Source of the DNA: CAVXFL01 sp963761015
GTDB taxonomy: Bacteria; Pseudomonadota; Alphaproteobacteria; Acetobacterales; Acetobacteraceae
Assembly (NCBI GenBank): GCA_963761015.1
Contig: CAVXFL010000016.1
Span: 186,001 to 250,000 of the forward strand
Reading direction: 5' to 3'
Length of the DNA: 64,000 nucleotides
In this document: positions 54,890 to 64,000 of the stretch, piece after piece
Layout of the letters: every line of letters starts with the position of its first letter
Position numbering within the stretch: position 1 is the first letter of the stretch
Notes under the pieces: model-generated
Seen by the model: the letters and a program-made list of their open reading frames with translations, nothing else
The model's database searches: none
What the model was told of the DNA's origin: nothing
Program-made: the position numbers and the translations under genes

Positions 54890-57570
54890 ATGCCCGACAG
54901 CCAGCGCGACAGTCTCATCGCCGCCCCCGCGACGACGCCCGGACCCGTGCAACTCGCCGACTACCGGGTGCCGGAATTCCTGGTCGAGCGGGTGGCGCTG
55001 ACCTTCGAGTTGGACCCGGCGAGCACGATCATTCGCTCGCGGCTGGAGATGCGGCGCAATCCCGCCTCTGCGGAGCGGTCCGCCCCGCTGCGGCTCGACG
55101 GCAAATCGCTGGAACTCCGCCGCCTGGCGCTGGACGGCGCCGATCTCGGCGCGAACCGCTACCGGATCGAGGACGGCAAGCTCGTGGTGGCCGATGTGCC
55201 GGACGCCTTCACGCTGGAGGTCGAGACCAGGCTTTCGCCCCGGGACAACACCGAACTGTCGGGGCTCTATCTGTCGCATGGCGGGTTTTTCACCCAGTGC
55301 GAGGCGGAGGGGTTTCGCCGCATCACCTTCTTCCCCGACCGCCCCGACGTGATGGCGCGCTACACGACGACGATCGTCGCCGATCGCGCGACCTGTCCGG
55401 TGCTGCTGTCCAACGGCAATCCGGCCGGGCAGGGTGAGCTGGATCGGGGCCGGCACTGGGTCCGTTGGGACGACCCGCACCCGAAGCCCTGCTACCTGTT
55501 CGCGCTGGTGGCGGGCGATCTGATCGCCGTTCGCGACCGCTTCACCACCCGTTCGGGCCGCAGCGTCGATCTGGCGATCTGGGTCCGCCGCGGCGACGAG
55601 GACAAGTGCGGCCACGCGATGAATTGCCTGAAGCGGGCGATGGCGTGGGACGAGGCGGTGTTCGGCCTCGAATACGACCTGGACGTGTTCAACATCGCCG
55701 CCGTGTCCGACTTCAACATGGGCGCGATGGAGAACAAGGGGCTGAACGTGTTCAACACGAAATACGTGCTGGCCAAGCCGGAAACCGCGACCGACGCCGA
55801 TTACCAGGGCATCGAAACGGTCATCAGCCACGAATATTTCCACAACTGGACCGGCAACCGCGTCACCTGCCGCGACTGGTTCCAGCTCTCGCTGAAGGAA
55901 GGGCTGACGGTGTTCCGCGATCAGGAGTTCACCGCCGACCAGGGCAGCCGCGCGGTGAAGCGGATCGCCGACGTCCGACATCTGCGCGGGGCGCAGTTCC
56001 GCGAGGACGCCGGGCCGCTCGCCCATCCGGTGCGGCCCGACAGCTATCTGAAGATCGACAATTTCTACACCACGACCGTGTACCAGAAAGGCGCGGAGGT
56101 GGTGCGCATGATCCACACGCTGCTGGGGCCGGATAATTTCCGCAAGGGCATGGATCTGTATTTCGCGCGTCACGACAACCAGGCGGTGACGATCGAGGAT
56201 TTCGCCCGCGCGATGCAGGACGCCTCCGGCATCGACCTGACCTCGCAGTTCAGCCGCTGGTACTGGCAGGCCGGCACGCCGGAGATCACGACGGCGGACG
56301 ACTACGACCCGGAGATCGCGGCGCTACATCGCTGACCGTGCGGCAGGTCACGCCGCCGACGCCCGGACAGCCCGAGAAGCTGCCGGCTCTGGTTCCACTG
56401 GCAATCGCTCTGCTCGGCGAGGACGGCGCTGAATTACCGACCCGGCTCGCGGGCGAGGCGCAAGCGGCGTCCGGGACGCGCATTCTGGCGCTGACCGAAG
56501 CCGAACAGCGCTTCACGTTCGAGGACGTGCCGAGCCGACCGGTGCCCTCGCTGCCGCGCGGCTTTTCCGCGCCCGTGAAGCTGCTCGGCGTGCCGCGCGA
56601 GCGGCTGCGCTTCCTGGCCGCGCACGACACCGATCCGTTCGTGCGCTGGGACGCCGGGCAGCAATACGCGGCGGCGGCGCTCCGCGACCTCGCCGCCGCA
56701 TGGCGCCGCGGTGAGGATCTGGTGCTCGATTCCGGCCTGGTGAACGCCATTGCCGCCACCTTGGCGGTAGGCGAGGCCGACCCGGCCTTCGCGGCCGAGG
56801 CGATGACCTTGCCGGCCGAATCGTATTTGGCCGACCAGATGGATGTCGTGGACGTGGACGGCATTCACGCCGCCCGCGAGGCGGCGCGGACCACCATCGG
56901 GCAGGAACTCGGCGCGCCGCTGACGGCGGCCTATCGGCGCCTGACCGATCCCGGTGCGTATCGGATCGACGGCGCCTCGATCGGGCGGCGCGCGCTGCGG
57001 AACACCTGCCTCGCCTACCTGGTGGCGGCGCGCGGCGATGACGCGGTGGCGCTCGCCAAGGCGCAGTTCGACGCCGGGCGCAACATGACCGACGTGCTGG
57101 CGGCGCTCGCGGTGCTGGCCTCGGTGGACCGGCCGGAGCGCGGGGCGGCGCTGGAGGCGTTCTACGACCGCTGGCACGCGGAGGAGTTGGTCCTCGACAA
57201 ATGGTTCGCCATCCAGGCGATGGCCTCGCTGCCGGACACGCTGGAGCGCGTGAAGGCGCTGTCCCGGCACCCGGATTTCGACCTGCACAACCCGAATCGC
57301 ATGCGCTCCCTGGTGGCCAGTTTCGCCATCGGCAATCCGGCGCGCTTCCACAACGCGTCCGGCGAAGGCTACCGGTTTCTCGCCGACACGATCATCGCCG
57401 TGGACGCGGGGAACGGGCAGGTGGCGGCGCGTCTGGTACCGGCGCTCGGCAACTGGCGGCGCTACGATCCAGCGCGGCAGGACCTGATGCGCCGCGAACT
57501 GGAACGCATCCTGGCCACGCCGAGGCTGAGCCGCAACACGTTCGAGATGGTGTCGAAGAGCCTGGTCTGA
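54890..57570 (+). CDS. pepN: Aminopeptidase N (frameshifted here)
   Basis: The roughly 893-residue M1 metallopeptidase has the substrate motif GAMEN in FNMGAMENKGLNVFNTKYVL, and the zinc motif HEYFHNWTGNRVTCRDWFQL with the third ligand Glu in KEGLTVFRDQEF. An error near 56324-56330 (one base missing, or two extra) causes a stop at 56333-56335; in the restored frame it continues SLTVRQVTPPTPGQPEKLP and ends LSRNTFEMVSKSLV. It cleaves N-terminal residues from peptides in the cytoplasm. It diverges from the sigma factor gene across about 257 bp. Confidence 0.94.
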
Positions 57571-57714
57571 GCGGGGCGGGCGGTCCGGCGGCATCGCCCG
57601 TCGGTTGCCTTCCGTGACAGAATGAAACTTGCGCGCCCGTCCCGATGTTGCCAGCTTGGCCTTGCGCGCTTCGGCCGCCGCGGGCCGGAACGCACCGGAC
57701 AGAGGGACACCGAG

Positions 57715-58245
57715 ATGCCGCGCGTCACCCCGTTGCTAGCCCTTGGCGGAGCCCTCGTGCTCGGCGCCTGCGCCGTCCCGATGCCGCCCGGGCCGACCGT
57801 CATGGCTCTGCCCGGACCGAACAAGAACTTCGCCGAGTTCCAGCGCGAGGACATGGGCTGCCGGCAGTACGCGGATGCGCGGATCGGCTACGGCTCCCCC
57901 GCCGCGGCCGCCAACCAGGCCGGGGTCGGCAGCGCGCTTCTCGGCACCGGTCTGGGCGCCGCGGCCGGGGCGCTCATCGGGGCGGCGACCGGCCATGCCG
58001 GAGCCGGCGCGGCGATCGGCGCGGGCAGCGGATTGCTGCTCGGCAGCGCGGCGGGCGCGAACAACGCCGCCGCCGCCGGTTACGGCATGCAGCGGGAATA
58101 CAACATCGCCTACATGCAGTGCATGGTCGCCAACGGCAACCGCGTGCCGGCCGCGCGCCGCCGGCCGTACCCGTACGCCTACGCCCCCTACGGCCCCTAC
58201 GGCGCGCCGCCGCCCTACGGGCCGTCGCCGTATTGGGGGTATTGA
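57715..58245 (+). CDS. Glycine-zipper lipoprotein
   Basis: The 176-residue protein has a lipoprotein signal with lipobox LVLGAC, a glycine-zipper membrane segment (GSALLGTGLGAAAGALIGAA, GAGAAIGAGSGLLLGSAAGA) and a terminal Pro/Tyr-rich tail (YPYAYAPYGPYGAPPPYGPS). The QREYNIAYMQCMVANGNRV segment is shared by YMGG-type outer-membrane proteins. It is probably anchored to the outer membrane. Function unknown. Confidence 0.85.
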   Translation: MPRVTPLLALGGALVLGACAVPMPPGPTVMALPGPNKNFAEFQREDMGCRQYADARIGYGSPAAAANQAGVGSALLGTGLGAAAGALIGAATGHAGAGAAIGAGSGLLLGSAAGANNAAAAGYGMQREYNIAYMQCMVANGNRVPAARRRPYPYAYAPYGPYGAPPPYGPSPYWGY

Positions 58246-58255
58246 GCCCGTCGGC

Positions 58256-59362
58256 TCAATTCTCCGGCACGGTAAAGACAGCGCACGGCGAGGCGATACC
58301 GCGCAACGCATGCGTGCCGAGCGGGATCAGCTTCACCCCGGTCTCGGCGGCGAGTGTCCCCGAAACAAGGACGGGCTTGTCGAGCAGCCGGCATAGCCCT
58401 TCCAACCGGCTCACGAGATTGACGGCGGGACCGATCGCCGTGAAATCCAGCCGATCGGCGGCCCCGATATTGCCCCACAGCATCTCGCCCAGGTGCAGCG
58501 CGGCGCCGAACGGCAGCGGCGGCAGCCCCTGCCGTTGTCGCGCCGCGTCGAGATGCGCCATGCCGGCCCGCGCGGCCGCGACCGCTCGGAGGGCGGCGTC
58601 GCAAGCGTCACGCCGCGCCCCGCCGACGACCGGAAAGATCGCCAGCACGCCGTCGCCGATGAACTTCAGCACCTCGCCACCGAACGCGTGGACCGGGCCG
58701 GCGATGCGGTCGAACCAGGCATCGAGCGCCGCGATGACCGAAGCGGGCGGAGTGCTCTCGGACAACGCCGTGAAGCCGCGCAGATCGGCATAGAGCAGCG
58801 CGGCCTGGATGGTCTCGCCGATATCGCGCCGCAACGGCCCGGCCAGCACCCGCGCCGCGCTGCGCCGGCCGAGATAGGCCTCGAGCGTCGCCTTCAGCGT
58901 GGCGCGCGCCGCGAGCGCGGCGAGCGGCGCCGCGGCGAATCGCGCGACCTGGCGCAACGCATCGGCCTCGGCTTCGGTGAACAGACGCGGCCCGATCCAG
59001 CCGAGGGAAGGCCCGTCCGGCCGCGACCCGATGGTGTCCTCGTGCACGCGGCCGGCCGCGAGGCCGGCGAGCCAGCGCCGCCCGGCATCGTCGGGCCGGC
59101 TTGGCCCTTCGGCGGCCGGGAGCCCTCCCGCCGCGAATCCCAAGGCCTCGATCACCTCCCCGCCCGTGGCTCGCCACAGCCAGGTGCGCCGAGCGATCAG
59201 CGGGTGCGGCACGGCGAGCGTCAGGGCGCCGCCCGCGAGCGGCAGGCCATCCTCGAGCAGATGCGCGCCGACCTCCGCGAGCAGCCGGTCGGCGCCCGGC
59301 ATCTCGCCGGCCGCATCGACGAGCCAGGCGAGCGTCGAAGCGAGCTGCATGGTCCCGATCAT
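58256..59362 (-). CDS. Class III adenylate/guanylate cyclase
   Basis: The 368-residue protein has a C-terminal catalytic domain with the metal-binding Asp in LLYADLRGFTALSE and the second in LKFIGDGVLAIFPV, the transition-state region AIGPAVNLVSRLEGL, and a roughly 175-residue N-terminal sensor-like part (PHPLIARRTWLWRATGGEVI) of unknown ligand. It is a soluble cyclase with no transmembrane helix. It makes cAMP or cGMP; the nucleotide is not decided by eye. Confidence 0.9.
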   Translation of the reverse strand: MIGTMQLASTLAWLVDAAGEMPGADRLLAEVGAHLLEDGLPLAGGALTLAVPHPLIARRTWLWRATGGEVIEALGFAAGGLPAAEGPSRPDDAGRRWLAGLAAGRVHEDTIGSRPDGPSLGWIGPRLFTEAEADALRQVARFAAAPLAALAARATLKATLEAYLGRRSAARVLAGPLRRDIGETIQAALLYADLRGFTALSESTPPASVIAALDAWFDRIAGPVHAFGGEVLKFIGDGVLAIFPVVGGARRDACDAALRAVAAARAGMAHLDAARQRQGLPPLPFGAALHLGEMLWGNIGAADRLDFTAIGPAVNLVSRLEGLCRLLDKPVLVSGTLAAETGVKLIPLGTHALRGIASPCAVFTVPEN

Positions 59363-59454
59363 GGGGTTGACCCCGCTCGCTTGCCACGAGTTATTCCCGC
59401 GAGGACGGCTCTGGCGCTGCCTTCCGCGCCCGCCGAAATCGAGGAGAGCTTTCC

Positions 59455-59913
59455 ATGGCTGAACCGCTCGTGGTCCGGCGTGAGACGCACATTCCAGCCC
59501 CGCCCGCCACCGTTTTCGCCTTCCTGACCGATCCCGAGAAAATCCTGAGCTGGATGGGCGCCGAGGCGGAGACCGAATTGCATCCGGGCGGGCTCTACCT
59601 CATCAAAGGGGTCAGCGACCCCAGCCGCGTGGCGCGCGGATCGTTCCGCGAGGTCGTGCCGGTCCACCGCCTCGCCTACAGCTTCGGTTGGGACGGCAAC
59701 GAGGAGGTGCCGCCGGGATCGAGCCTGGTCGAGATCGACCTGATCGACCGCGACGGCGGCACCTTGCTGCGCATGACCCATAGCGGTCTGCCGAACGCGG
59801 TGCAGTGTGACCGCCACGCCAAGGGTTGGGCGCATTACCTCGGCAGGCTGGCCGTGGCGGCCGCCGGCCGAAATCCCGGTATCGATCATGGCCCGATGCC
59901 GCGTGACGCGTAG
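59455..59913 (+). CDS. SRPBCC family protein (AHSA1-like)
   Basis: The 152-residue protein begins with RRETHIPAPPATVFAFLTDP and has GLYLIKGVSDPSRVARGSFR, VVPVHRLAYSFGWDGNEEVP and a C-terminal helix GWAHYLGRLAVAAAG. This is the ligand-binding START/AHSA1 fold often described as activator of Hsp90 ATPase-like. No function is assigned. GAGGAG lies 9 bp upstream of the ATG. Confidence 0.86.
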   Translation: MAEPLVVRRETHIPAPPATVFAFLTDPEKILSWMGAEAETELHPGGLYLIKGVSDPSRVARGSFREVVPVHRLAYSFGWDGNEEVPPGSSLVEIDLIDRDGGTLLRMTHSGLPNAVQCDRHAKGWAHYLGRLAVAAAGRNPGIDHGPMPRDA

Positions 59914-59966
59914 TTCGACACCGCCCCGCGTTGCGTCAACCGGTCATCCGATCGTATCGGGCTATA

Positions 59967-60788
59967 TCAGGCGCCCCCCGGAACGTTCCAGCGCCTTGCA
60001 TCGGCGCTGGGCGGGCTCGGGTCGGGGATGATCGCCCGGTAGCGCGCCGGCTCCCAATGCGCTTCGGCCGTGAACGGCGCGCGGAAGCGGCCGGCGGTTT
60101 CCTCGGCGTCGACGAAGAATGCGTTGAAGCCGAGCAGGTCGCAGCCGACGAGATGCATGGTCTTCTCGGCCCCGATCAGTTCGAGCGCCTTCAGGCTGGC
60201 GCCGAACCAGGTGCTGCCTTCCCAGAAGCCGTTGGCGTCGTACGGCACTTCCAAGGCCGTCGCGGCAGGTAGCGAGGCGTTGTATTCGATGCAGGCCACC
60301 CGGCAGCGCCGGCGCAAGGCCCGCCACACATGCGACGTGTTGCGGTCGATATCGAGGGACAGAAAATCGATCCGCGGCGGAACGCCCGCCTCGTCGAGCA
60401 GAGCGTCGACGTTGTCACAGGTGATGTAGGCGTTGGTCACGGTCAGCGCCCCGTCGGTCACGAATTCGCCGAAGCGACGACCGGCCTCGTCCGTGCCCTG
60501 TTTGCCGCCGTCGAGCCAAACCCCGCGCCAGCCCTGCTCCAGCAACAGCCGCGTGTTGTTTTCGAGACCGTCGCCGATGCCGATCTCGACAAAGGTCCGG
60601 CTTCCCGCGCCGATGCGGCGGAAGATCTCCGCGATCATGCCGTCCTCGCCGCTTTGGCTGTAGACGCGGGTGTGATGCCGGCCGAGCGACAGCGGATCGC
60701 TGTAGCGGCCCTCGGCCACGGCAATAGAAAACAGCATGTCGCCGGCGGTGTAGTCGATGATCGGTCCCCCGGGGGTAGCCAATCGCAC
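59967..60788 (-). CDS. FkbM-like methyltransferase family protein
   Basis: The roughly 273-residue protein has SQSGEDGMIAEIFRRIG, FVEIGIGDGLENNTRLLLEQ and GWRGVWLDGG, which is the SAM-binding glycine-rich motif I and acidic loop of FkbM-type methyltransferases, then IDFLSLDIDRNTSHVW. These proteins modify polysaccharides, lipids or nodulation factors. The product here is unknown. The start is uncertain: GTG at 60788 or an internal ATG (MLFSIAVAEGRYSD). Confidence 0.8.
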   Translation of the reverse strand: MRLATPGGPIIDYTAGDMLFSIAVAEGRYSDPLSLGRHHTRVYSQSGEDGMIAEIFRRIGAGSRTFVEIGIGDGLENNTRLLLEQGWRGVWLDGGKQGTDEAGRRFGEFVTDGALTVTNAYITCDNVDALLDEAGVPPRIDFLSLDIDRNTSHVWRALRRRCRVACIEYNASLPAATALEVPYDANGFWEGSTWFGASLKALELIGAEKTMHLVGCDLLGFNAFFVDAEETAGRFRAPFTAEAHWEPARYRAIIPDPSPPSADARRWNVPGGA

Positions 60789-60889
60789 CGGGCGCCGCCA
60801 AGCGACGAAACCGGCGCACCCCGCCCCGGACGGTGCGGTAAATGCGGTTCAGGGCGGGGGTCATCGATGCAGCGCGGGCCCGCGCGATC

Positions 60890-61348
60890 TCACAGCACCG
60901 CGAACAGGCGGTAGATCGGGCCGCTCGGCGGGCGGTTGCCCACGCCGACGGCGATCAGGTCGTTCAGCCACTCGTAGCGGGCATCGCCGGTCTCGAACAT
61001 GACGGCGGTGCGGAAGTAGTATTCCGCCCCATCCACCGCCTCGCCGGCCGCCAACCGGCGCAGCACCGCCGCCGGGCCGTTCCGGATGCCGCGGTAATGC
61101 GTATAGATCGCGGCGCCGTCGTGGGTGCGCAGCATCAGCCGCACGTCGAGCCGCGTGCGGCCGCCTGGCTCGACCCAGATCGCGTCGCTGCCGCCACCCA
61201 GGATTTCGCCCTTGAGCCGCGGGCCCTCGAAGCGTCCGCCGTCGACCACCACGAACCGCCGCTCGCCCTGGCCGGTGGCGCCCGCCGAGGTCGCCTGCCC
61301 CACCGCGAGCCGCATCTCCATGAGAAACTCGGATTTGAGCGCGTCCAT
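60890..61348 (-). CDS. DUF3237 domain-containing protein
   Basis: The 152-residue protein reads LKGEILGGGSDAIWVEPGGR, RLDVRLMLRTHDGAAIYTHY, and AEYYFRTAVMFETGDARYEW, then LNDLIAVGVGNRPPSGPIYR, the complete DUF3237 beta-barrel pattern. Role unknown; often found near acyl-CoA genes. It diverges from the acyl-CoA dehydrogenase gene. Confidence 0.9.
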   Translation of the reverse strand: MDALKSEFLMEMRLAVGQATSAGATGQGERRFVVVDGGRFEGPRLKGEILGGGSDAIWVEPGGRTRLDVRLMLRTHDGAAIYTHYRGIRNGPAAVLRRLAAGEAVDGAEYYFRTAVMFETGDARYEWLNDLIAVGVGNRPPSGPIYRLFAVL

Positions 61349-61467
61349 CGTTGCCTCCTGCCCGCTTTGGTCGCAGTCTTCCGCGCGAGGGAGCGGCGGG
61401 CAAGGGGCGCGCGGGCCGCGACGAGCCGGCCCGATACCGCCGCGACACCGCGAGGCAGGCATACCGC

Positions 61468-62608
61468 ATGGATTTCCGGCTTTCCGAGGAGCAGGCCGCC
61501 TTCCAGGCAACGGCCCGGGACTTTGCCCGCGAGCAGTTGCTGCCGCACGCGGCGGAGTGGGACGAGGAGAAGGTTTTCCCGGTTGCGCAACTGCGCGCCG
61601 CCGCCGCGCTGGGATTTGCCGGGATCTGATGTCGGCGCGGATCATGGCGGCTCGGGGCTGACCCGGCTCGACGCGTCGCTGATCTTCGAGGAACTCGCCG
61701 TCGCCGATCCGTCCACCGCCGCCTTCCTGACCATCCACAACATGGTCGGCTGGATGATCGACAGCTTTGGCGCCGCCGCGCTGCGCGAGCGCGTATTGCC
61801 GCCGATGATGCGGGGCGAGACGCTGGCGAGCTATTGCCTGACGGAGCCCGGCTCCGGGTCCGACGCCGCTGCGCTGCGCACCCGGGCGGAACGGGCCGGC
61901 AACCATTACGTGCTGAACGGGTCGAAGGCGTTCATCTCCGGCGCCGGCGCGAGCGATCTTTACGCCATCATGGTTCGCACCGGCGACGAGGGGCCGGGCG
62001 GCATCACCTGTGTCCTGGTGGAGAAAGGCACGCCGGGCCTGTCGTTCGGCAAGCCGGAGCGCAAGCTCGGCTGGAACAGCCAGCCGACGGCGCTGGTGAA
62101 CCTGGAGAACTGCCGCGTTCCGGTCGCCAACAGGCTGGGTGAGGAAGGGCAGGGGTTCCGCATCGCCATGTCCGGGCTGGACGGCGGGCGCATCAACATC
62201 GCCGCCTGCTCGCTCGGCGGCGCGCGCGCGTGCCTGGACGCGGCGCAATCCTACATGCAGGAGCGCCGGCAGTTCGGGCGCAAGCTGGCCGATTTCCAGG
62301 CGCTGCAGTTCCGCCTCGCCGACATGGCGACCGATTTGGAAGCGTCGCGCCTGATGGTGCATCGCGCCGCCGCGGCGCTGGACGCCAAGGAGGCGGACGC
62401 GACGCTGCGCTGCGCCATGGCGAAGCGGTTCGCCACCGACGCCTGTTTTCGGATCTGCGACGAGGCGCTGCAACTGCATGGCGGCTACGGCTACATCAAG
62501 GAATACGGCATCGAGCGCTATCTGCGCGACCTGCGCGTGCACCGCATCCTGGAAGGAACCAACGAGATCATGCGGGTGATCATCGCGCGGCGTCTGCTCG
62601 GGGCGTGA
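61468..62608 (+). CDS. Acyl-CoA dehydrogenase, probably isobutyryl-CoA type (frameshifted here)
   Basis: The roughly 380-residue protein begins MDFRLSEEQAAFQATARDFA, has CLTEPGSGSDAAALRTRAER, LEGTNEIMR with the catalytic Glu in the C-terminal domain, and GYGYIKEYGIERYLRDLRVH. An extra G near 61628 (ATCTGATG for ATCTATG) breaks the frame; removing it gives LGFAGIYVGADHGGSGLTRL. It oxidises an acyl-CoA with FAD. The neighbouring mmsB and the HIBCH-like gene elsewhere in the window make isobutyryl-CoA in valine degradation the likeliest substrate. Confidence 0.92.
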
Positions 62609-62632
62609 GAACAGCGGGGAAGCGCAACGAAG

Positions 62633-63547
62633 ATGAGCACGATCGCTTTCATCGGTCTCGGCAACATGGGGCAGCCGATGGCGGCCAACCTGATGAAGGC
62701 CGGCCATCGCGTCATCGGCTTCGACATCGATCCGCTTGCGTTGCGCCAGCACGCGAATTCCGGCGGGCGCACGGCGGAAAGCGCGCGCGAGGCGGTGCAG
62801 GGCGCCGATGCCGTGATCACCATGCTGCCGGCGGGGCAGGACGTGCGCGGGCTGTATCTCGGCGATGACGGGCTGATCGCCGCGTTGCGCGGCACCGACC
62901 CGCTGCTGATCGATTCCTCGACGATCGACGTGCAATCGGCGCGCGATGTGGCGGCGGCGGCGCGCGAAGCCGGGCTGGACATGCTGGATGCGCCGGTATC
63001 GGGCGGCGTCGGCGGCGCGACCGCCGGCACGCTGACCTTCATGGTCGGCGGCACCGAGGCGGCGTTTGCGCGCGGCCAACCGATTCTGCGCGCGATGGGC
63101 AAGACGATCGTGCATGCCGGGCCGGCGGGAGCGGGGCAGGCCGCGAAAATCTGCAACAACATGATCCTCGGCGTCAGCATGCTGGCGGTGTCGGAGGCGT
63201 TCGTGCTCGCCGACAAGTTGGGGCTGGATCGCGCGAAGCTGTTCGAGATCAGTTCGGTATCGTCCGGCCAGTGCTGGTCGCTTACCAATTACTGCCCGGT
63301 GCCCGGACGCGTGCCGACCTCGCCGGCCAACCGCGACTACGCGGCGGGGTTTTCGGCGGCGCTGATGCTGAAGGATTTGAAGCTGGCGCAGCAGGCCGCG
63401 GGAGCGAGCGGGGCGCCGACGCCGCTTGGCGCGAACGCCGCCAAGCTGTACCAGCGCCTGGCCGACGCCGGACTGGCCGGGTACGACTTCTCCGTCGCCT
63501 TCCGCTGGCTGTCGGAACTCGAGCGCGGCAGCGTGGTCGAGGATTAG
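62633..63547 (+). CDS. mmsB: 3-hydroxyisobutyrate dehydrogenase
   Basis: The 304-residue protein has the NAD-binding GLGNMGQPMAANLMKAGH, the substrate-binding LDAPVSGGVGGATAGTLTFM and the catalytic lysine in GAGQAAKICNNMILG. VLADKLGLDRAKLFEI follows. It oxidises 3-hydroxyisobutyrate to methylmalonate semialdehyde in valine degradation. It starts 25 bp after the acyl-CoA dehydrogenase and is followed 7 bp later by the acyl-CoA synthetase. Confidence 0.95.
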   Translation: MSTIAFIGLGNMGQPMAANLMKAGHRVIGFDIDPLALRQHANSGGRTAESAREAVQGADAVITMLPAGQDVRGLYLGDDGLIAALRGTDPLLIDSSTIDVQSARDVAAAAREAGLDMLDAPVSGGVGGATAGTLTFMVGGTEAAFARGQPILRAMGKTIVHAGPAGAGQAAKICNNMILGVSMLAVSEAFVLADKLGLDRAKLFEISSVSSGQCWSLTNYCPVPGRVPTSPANRDYAAGFSAALMLKDLKLAQQAAGASGAPTPLGANAAKLYQRLADAGLAGYDFSVAFRWLSELERGSVVED

Positions 63548-63553
63548 CGCGCC

Positions 63554-64000
63554 ATGTCGACCGAGGCGTTCAAGGCGGCGCGCGATTTCCTGCTGGAGCA
63601 TCGCACGGATTACGTGGCCGCCGTCGCCGGCTTCCGCTGGCCCGAACTCGATCGCTTCAACTGGGCGCTCGACTGGTTCGATGCGGAACTGGCGCGCGGC
63701 GAGAGCGCCGGCCGCGCGGCGCTGACGATCACGGGCGAGGGCGCCGCGACGTTGACGTTCTGCCGAACTGGCGGAGCGGTCGAACCGCGTGGCGAACGGG
63801 TTGCGCGCGCTCGGGGTAAGGCGGGGCGAGCGCATTCTGCTGATGCTCGGCAATGTCGTGCCGCTCTGGGAGACCATGCTGGCGGCGATGAAGCTCGGCG
63901 CCGTGGTCATTCCGGCGACCACCCTGTTGATGCAGGCCGATCTGCTCGATCGGTTTCAGCGCGGGCGGGTGCGCCACGTCATCGCCGGCCCCGAGCAGAC
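63554..64000 (+). CDS. AMP-binding acyl-CoA synthetase (3' partial, frameshifted here)
   Basis: The visible part reads MSTEAFKAARDFLLEHRTDY and then, after removing an extra T near 63761 (TTCTGCCG for TTCGCCG), TFAELAERSNRVANGLRALG, RRGERILLMLGNVVPLWETM and LAAMKLGAVVIPATTLL. These are the N-terminal landmarks of ANL-family acyl-CoA ligases. The gene continues beyond the window, so the substrate-specific and AMP motifs cannot be seen. It is the third gene of the acyl-CoA cluster. Confidence 0.88.
   Translation, partial: MSTEAFKAARDFLLEHRTDYVAAVAGFRWPELDRFNWALDWFDAELARGESAGRAALTITGEGAATLTFCRTGGAVEPRGERVARARGKAGRAHSADARQCRAALGDHAGGDEARRRGHSGDHPVDAGRSARSVSARAGAPRHRRPRAD

Noticed and set aside
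60890..63922. 1,010-codon open frame on the minus strand
   Set aside because: Only its end (60890-61348) is a real gene (DUF3237). The rest is antisense to the acyl-CoA dehydrogenase, mmsB and acyl-CoA synthetase genes.

Overview
The window is high-GC, densely coded bacterial DNA that reads as an alphaproteobacterium, most likely Rhodospirillales/Acetobacteraceae. The evidence is a DnaA-like Hda protein, an RpoH-box sigma-32, a small aa3-oxidase subunit IV of the alphaproteobacterial type, periplasmic PQQ- and molybdenum-dependent dehydrogenases, and dispersed palindromic repeats of the kind common in this group. The taxon is inferred from gene content only.

Layout. 1-2.7 kb: partial GIY-YIG endonuclease and polyphosphate kinase. 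2.7-7.4 kb: hda, an AI-2E permease and a CDP-alcohol phosphatidyltransferase leftward; purM-purN and a cytochrome oxidase subunit IV rightward. 7.5-19 kb: a nitrogen-scavenging region. A textbook sigma-54 promoter precedes urtABCDE (urea ABC transporter) and ureD; a decayed ureA-ureB scar, formamidase, an AmiS/UreI channel and an FmdB zinc ribbon follow; then fluC, a universal stress protein and an intact ureA-ureB pair with no ureC. 19-23 kb, leftward: SDR, galM, a vapB with an internally deleted vapC, and a ferredoxin reductase/ferredoxin pair. 23-30 kb: a periplasmic oxidation cluster (SMP-30 protein, exported Rieske protein, an atypical PQQ dehydrogenase, and an IorA/IorB-like Mo-hydroxylase) closed by a strong terminator. 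30-34.4 kb: HAD hydrolase, small proteins, tRNA-Glu, murA, dcd. 34.4-38.9 kb: a long lhr helicase gene. 39-41.6 kb: an unknown membrane protein and an overlapping DUF6978/DUF1828-1829 pair. 41.6-51 kb: rpoH with a clear promoter and 5' hairpin, a RluD-type pseudouridine synthase, an MFS symporter, DUF4336 and DUF4396 proteins, a histidine kinase, and a flavin oxidoreductase/TVP38 pair. 51-64 kb: a 3-hydroxyisobutyryl-CoA hydrolase-like gene, MBL protein, ECF sigma/anti-sigma pair, pepN, adenylate cyclase, FkbM-like protein, DUF3237, and acyl-CoA dehydrogenase, mmsB and acyl-CoA synthetase (valine/acyl-CoA catabolism).

Two cautions shape the annotation. At least eighteen single-base frameshifts break twelve otherwise well-conserved genes, including the normally essential murA. 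Nearly all are one-base insertions, so I treat them as probable sequencing or assembly errors and give the whole span of each gene. By contrast, the vapC deletion, the ureAB scar and the palindromic repeats inside urtB, ureD and lhr look like real biology.

The best candidates for something new are the periplasmic PQQ/Rieske/Mo-hydroxylase cluster with its atypical dehydrogenase, the DUF6978-DUF1828/1829 module, the rearranged urea/amide locus, and palindromic repeats translated inside genes.
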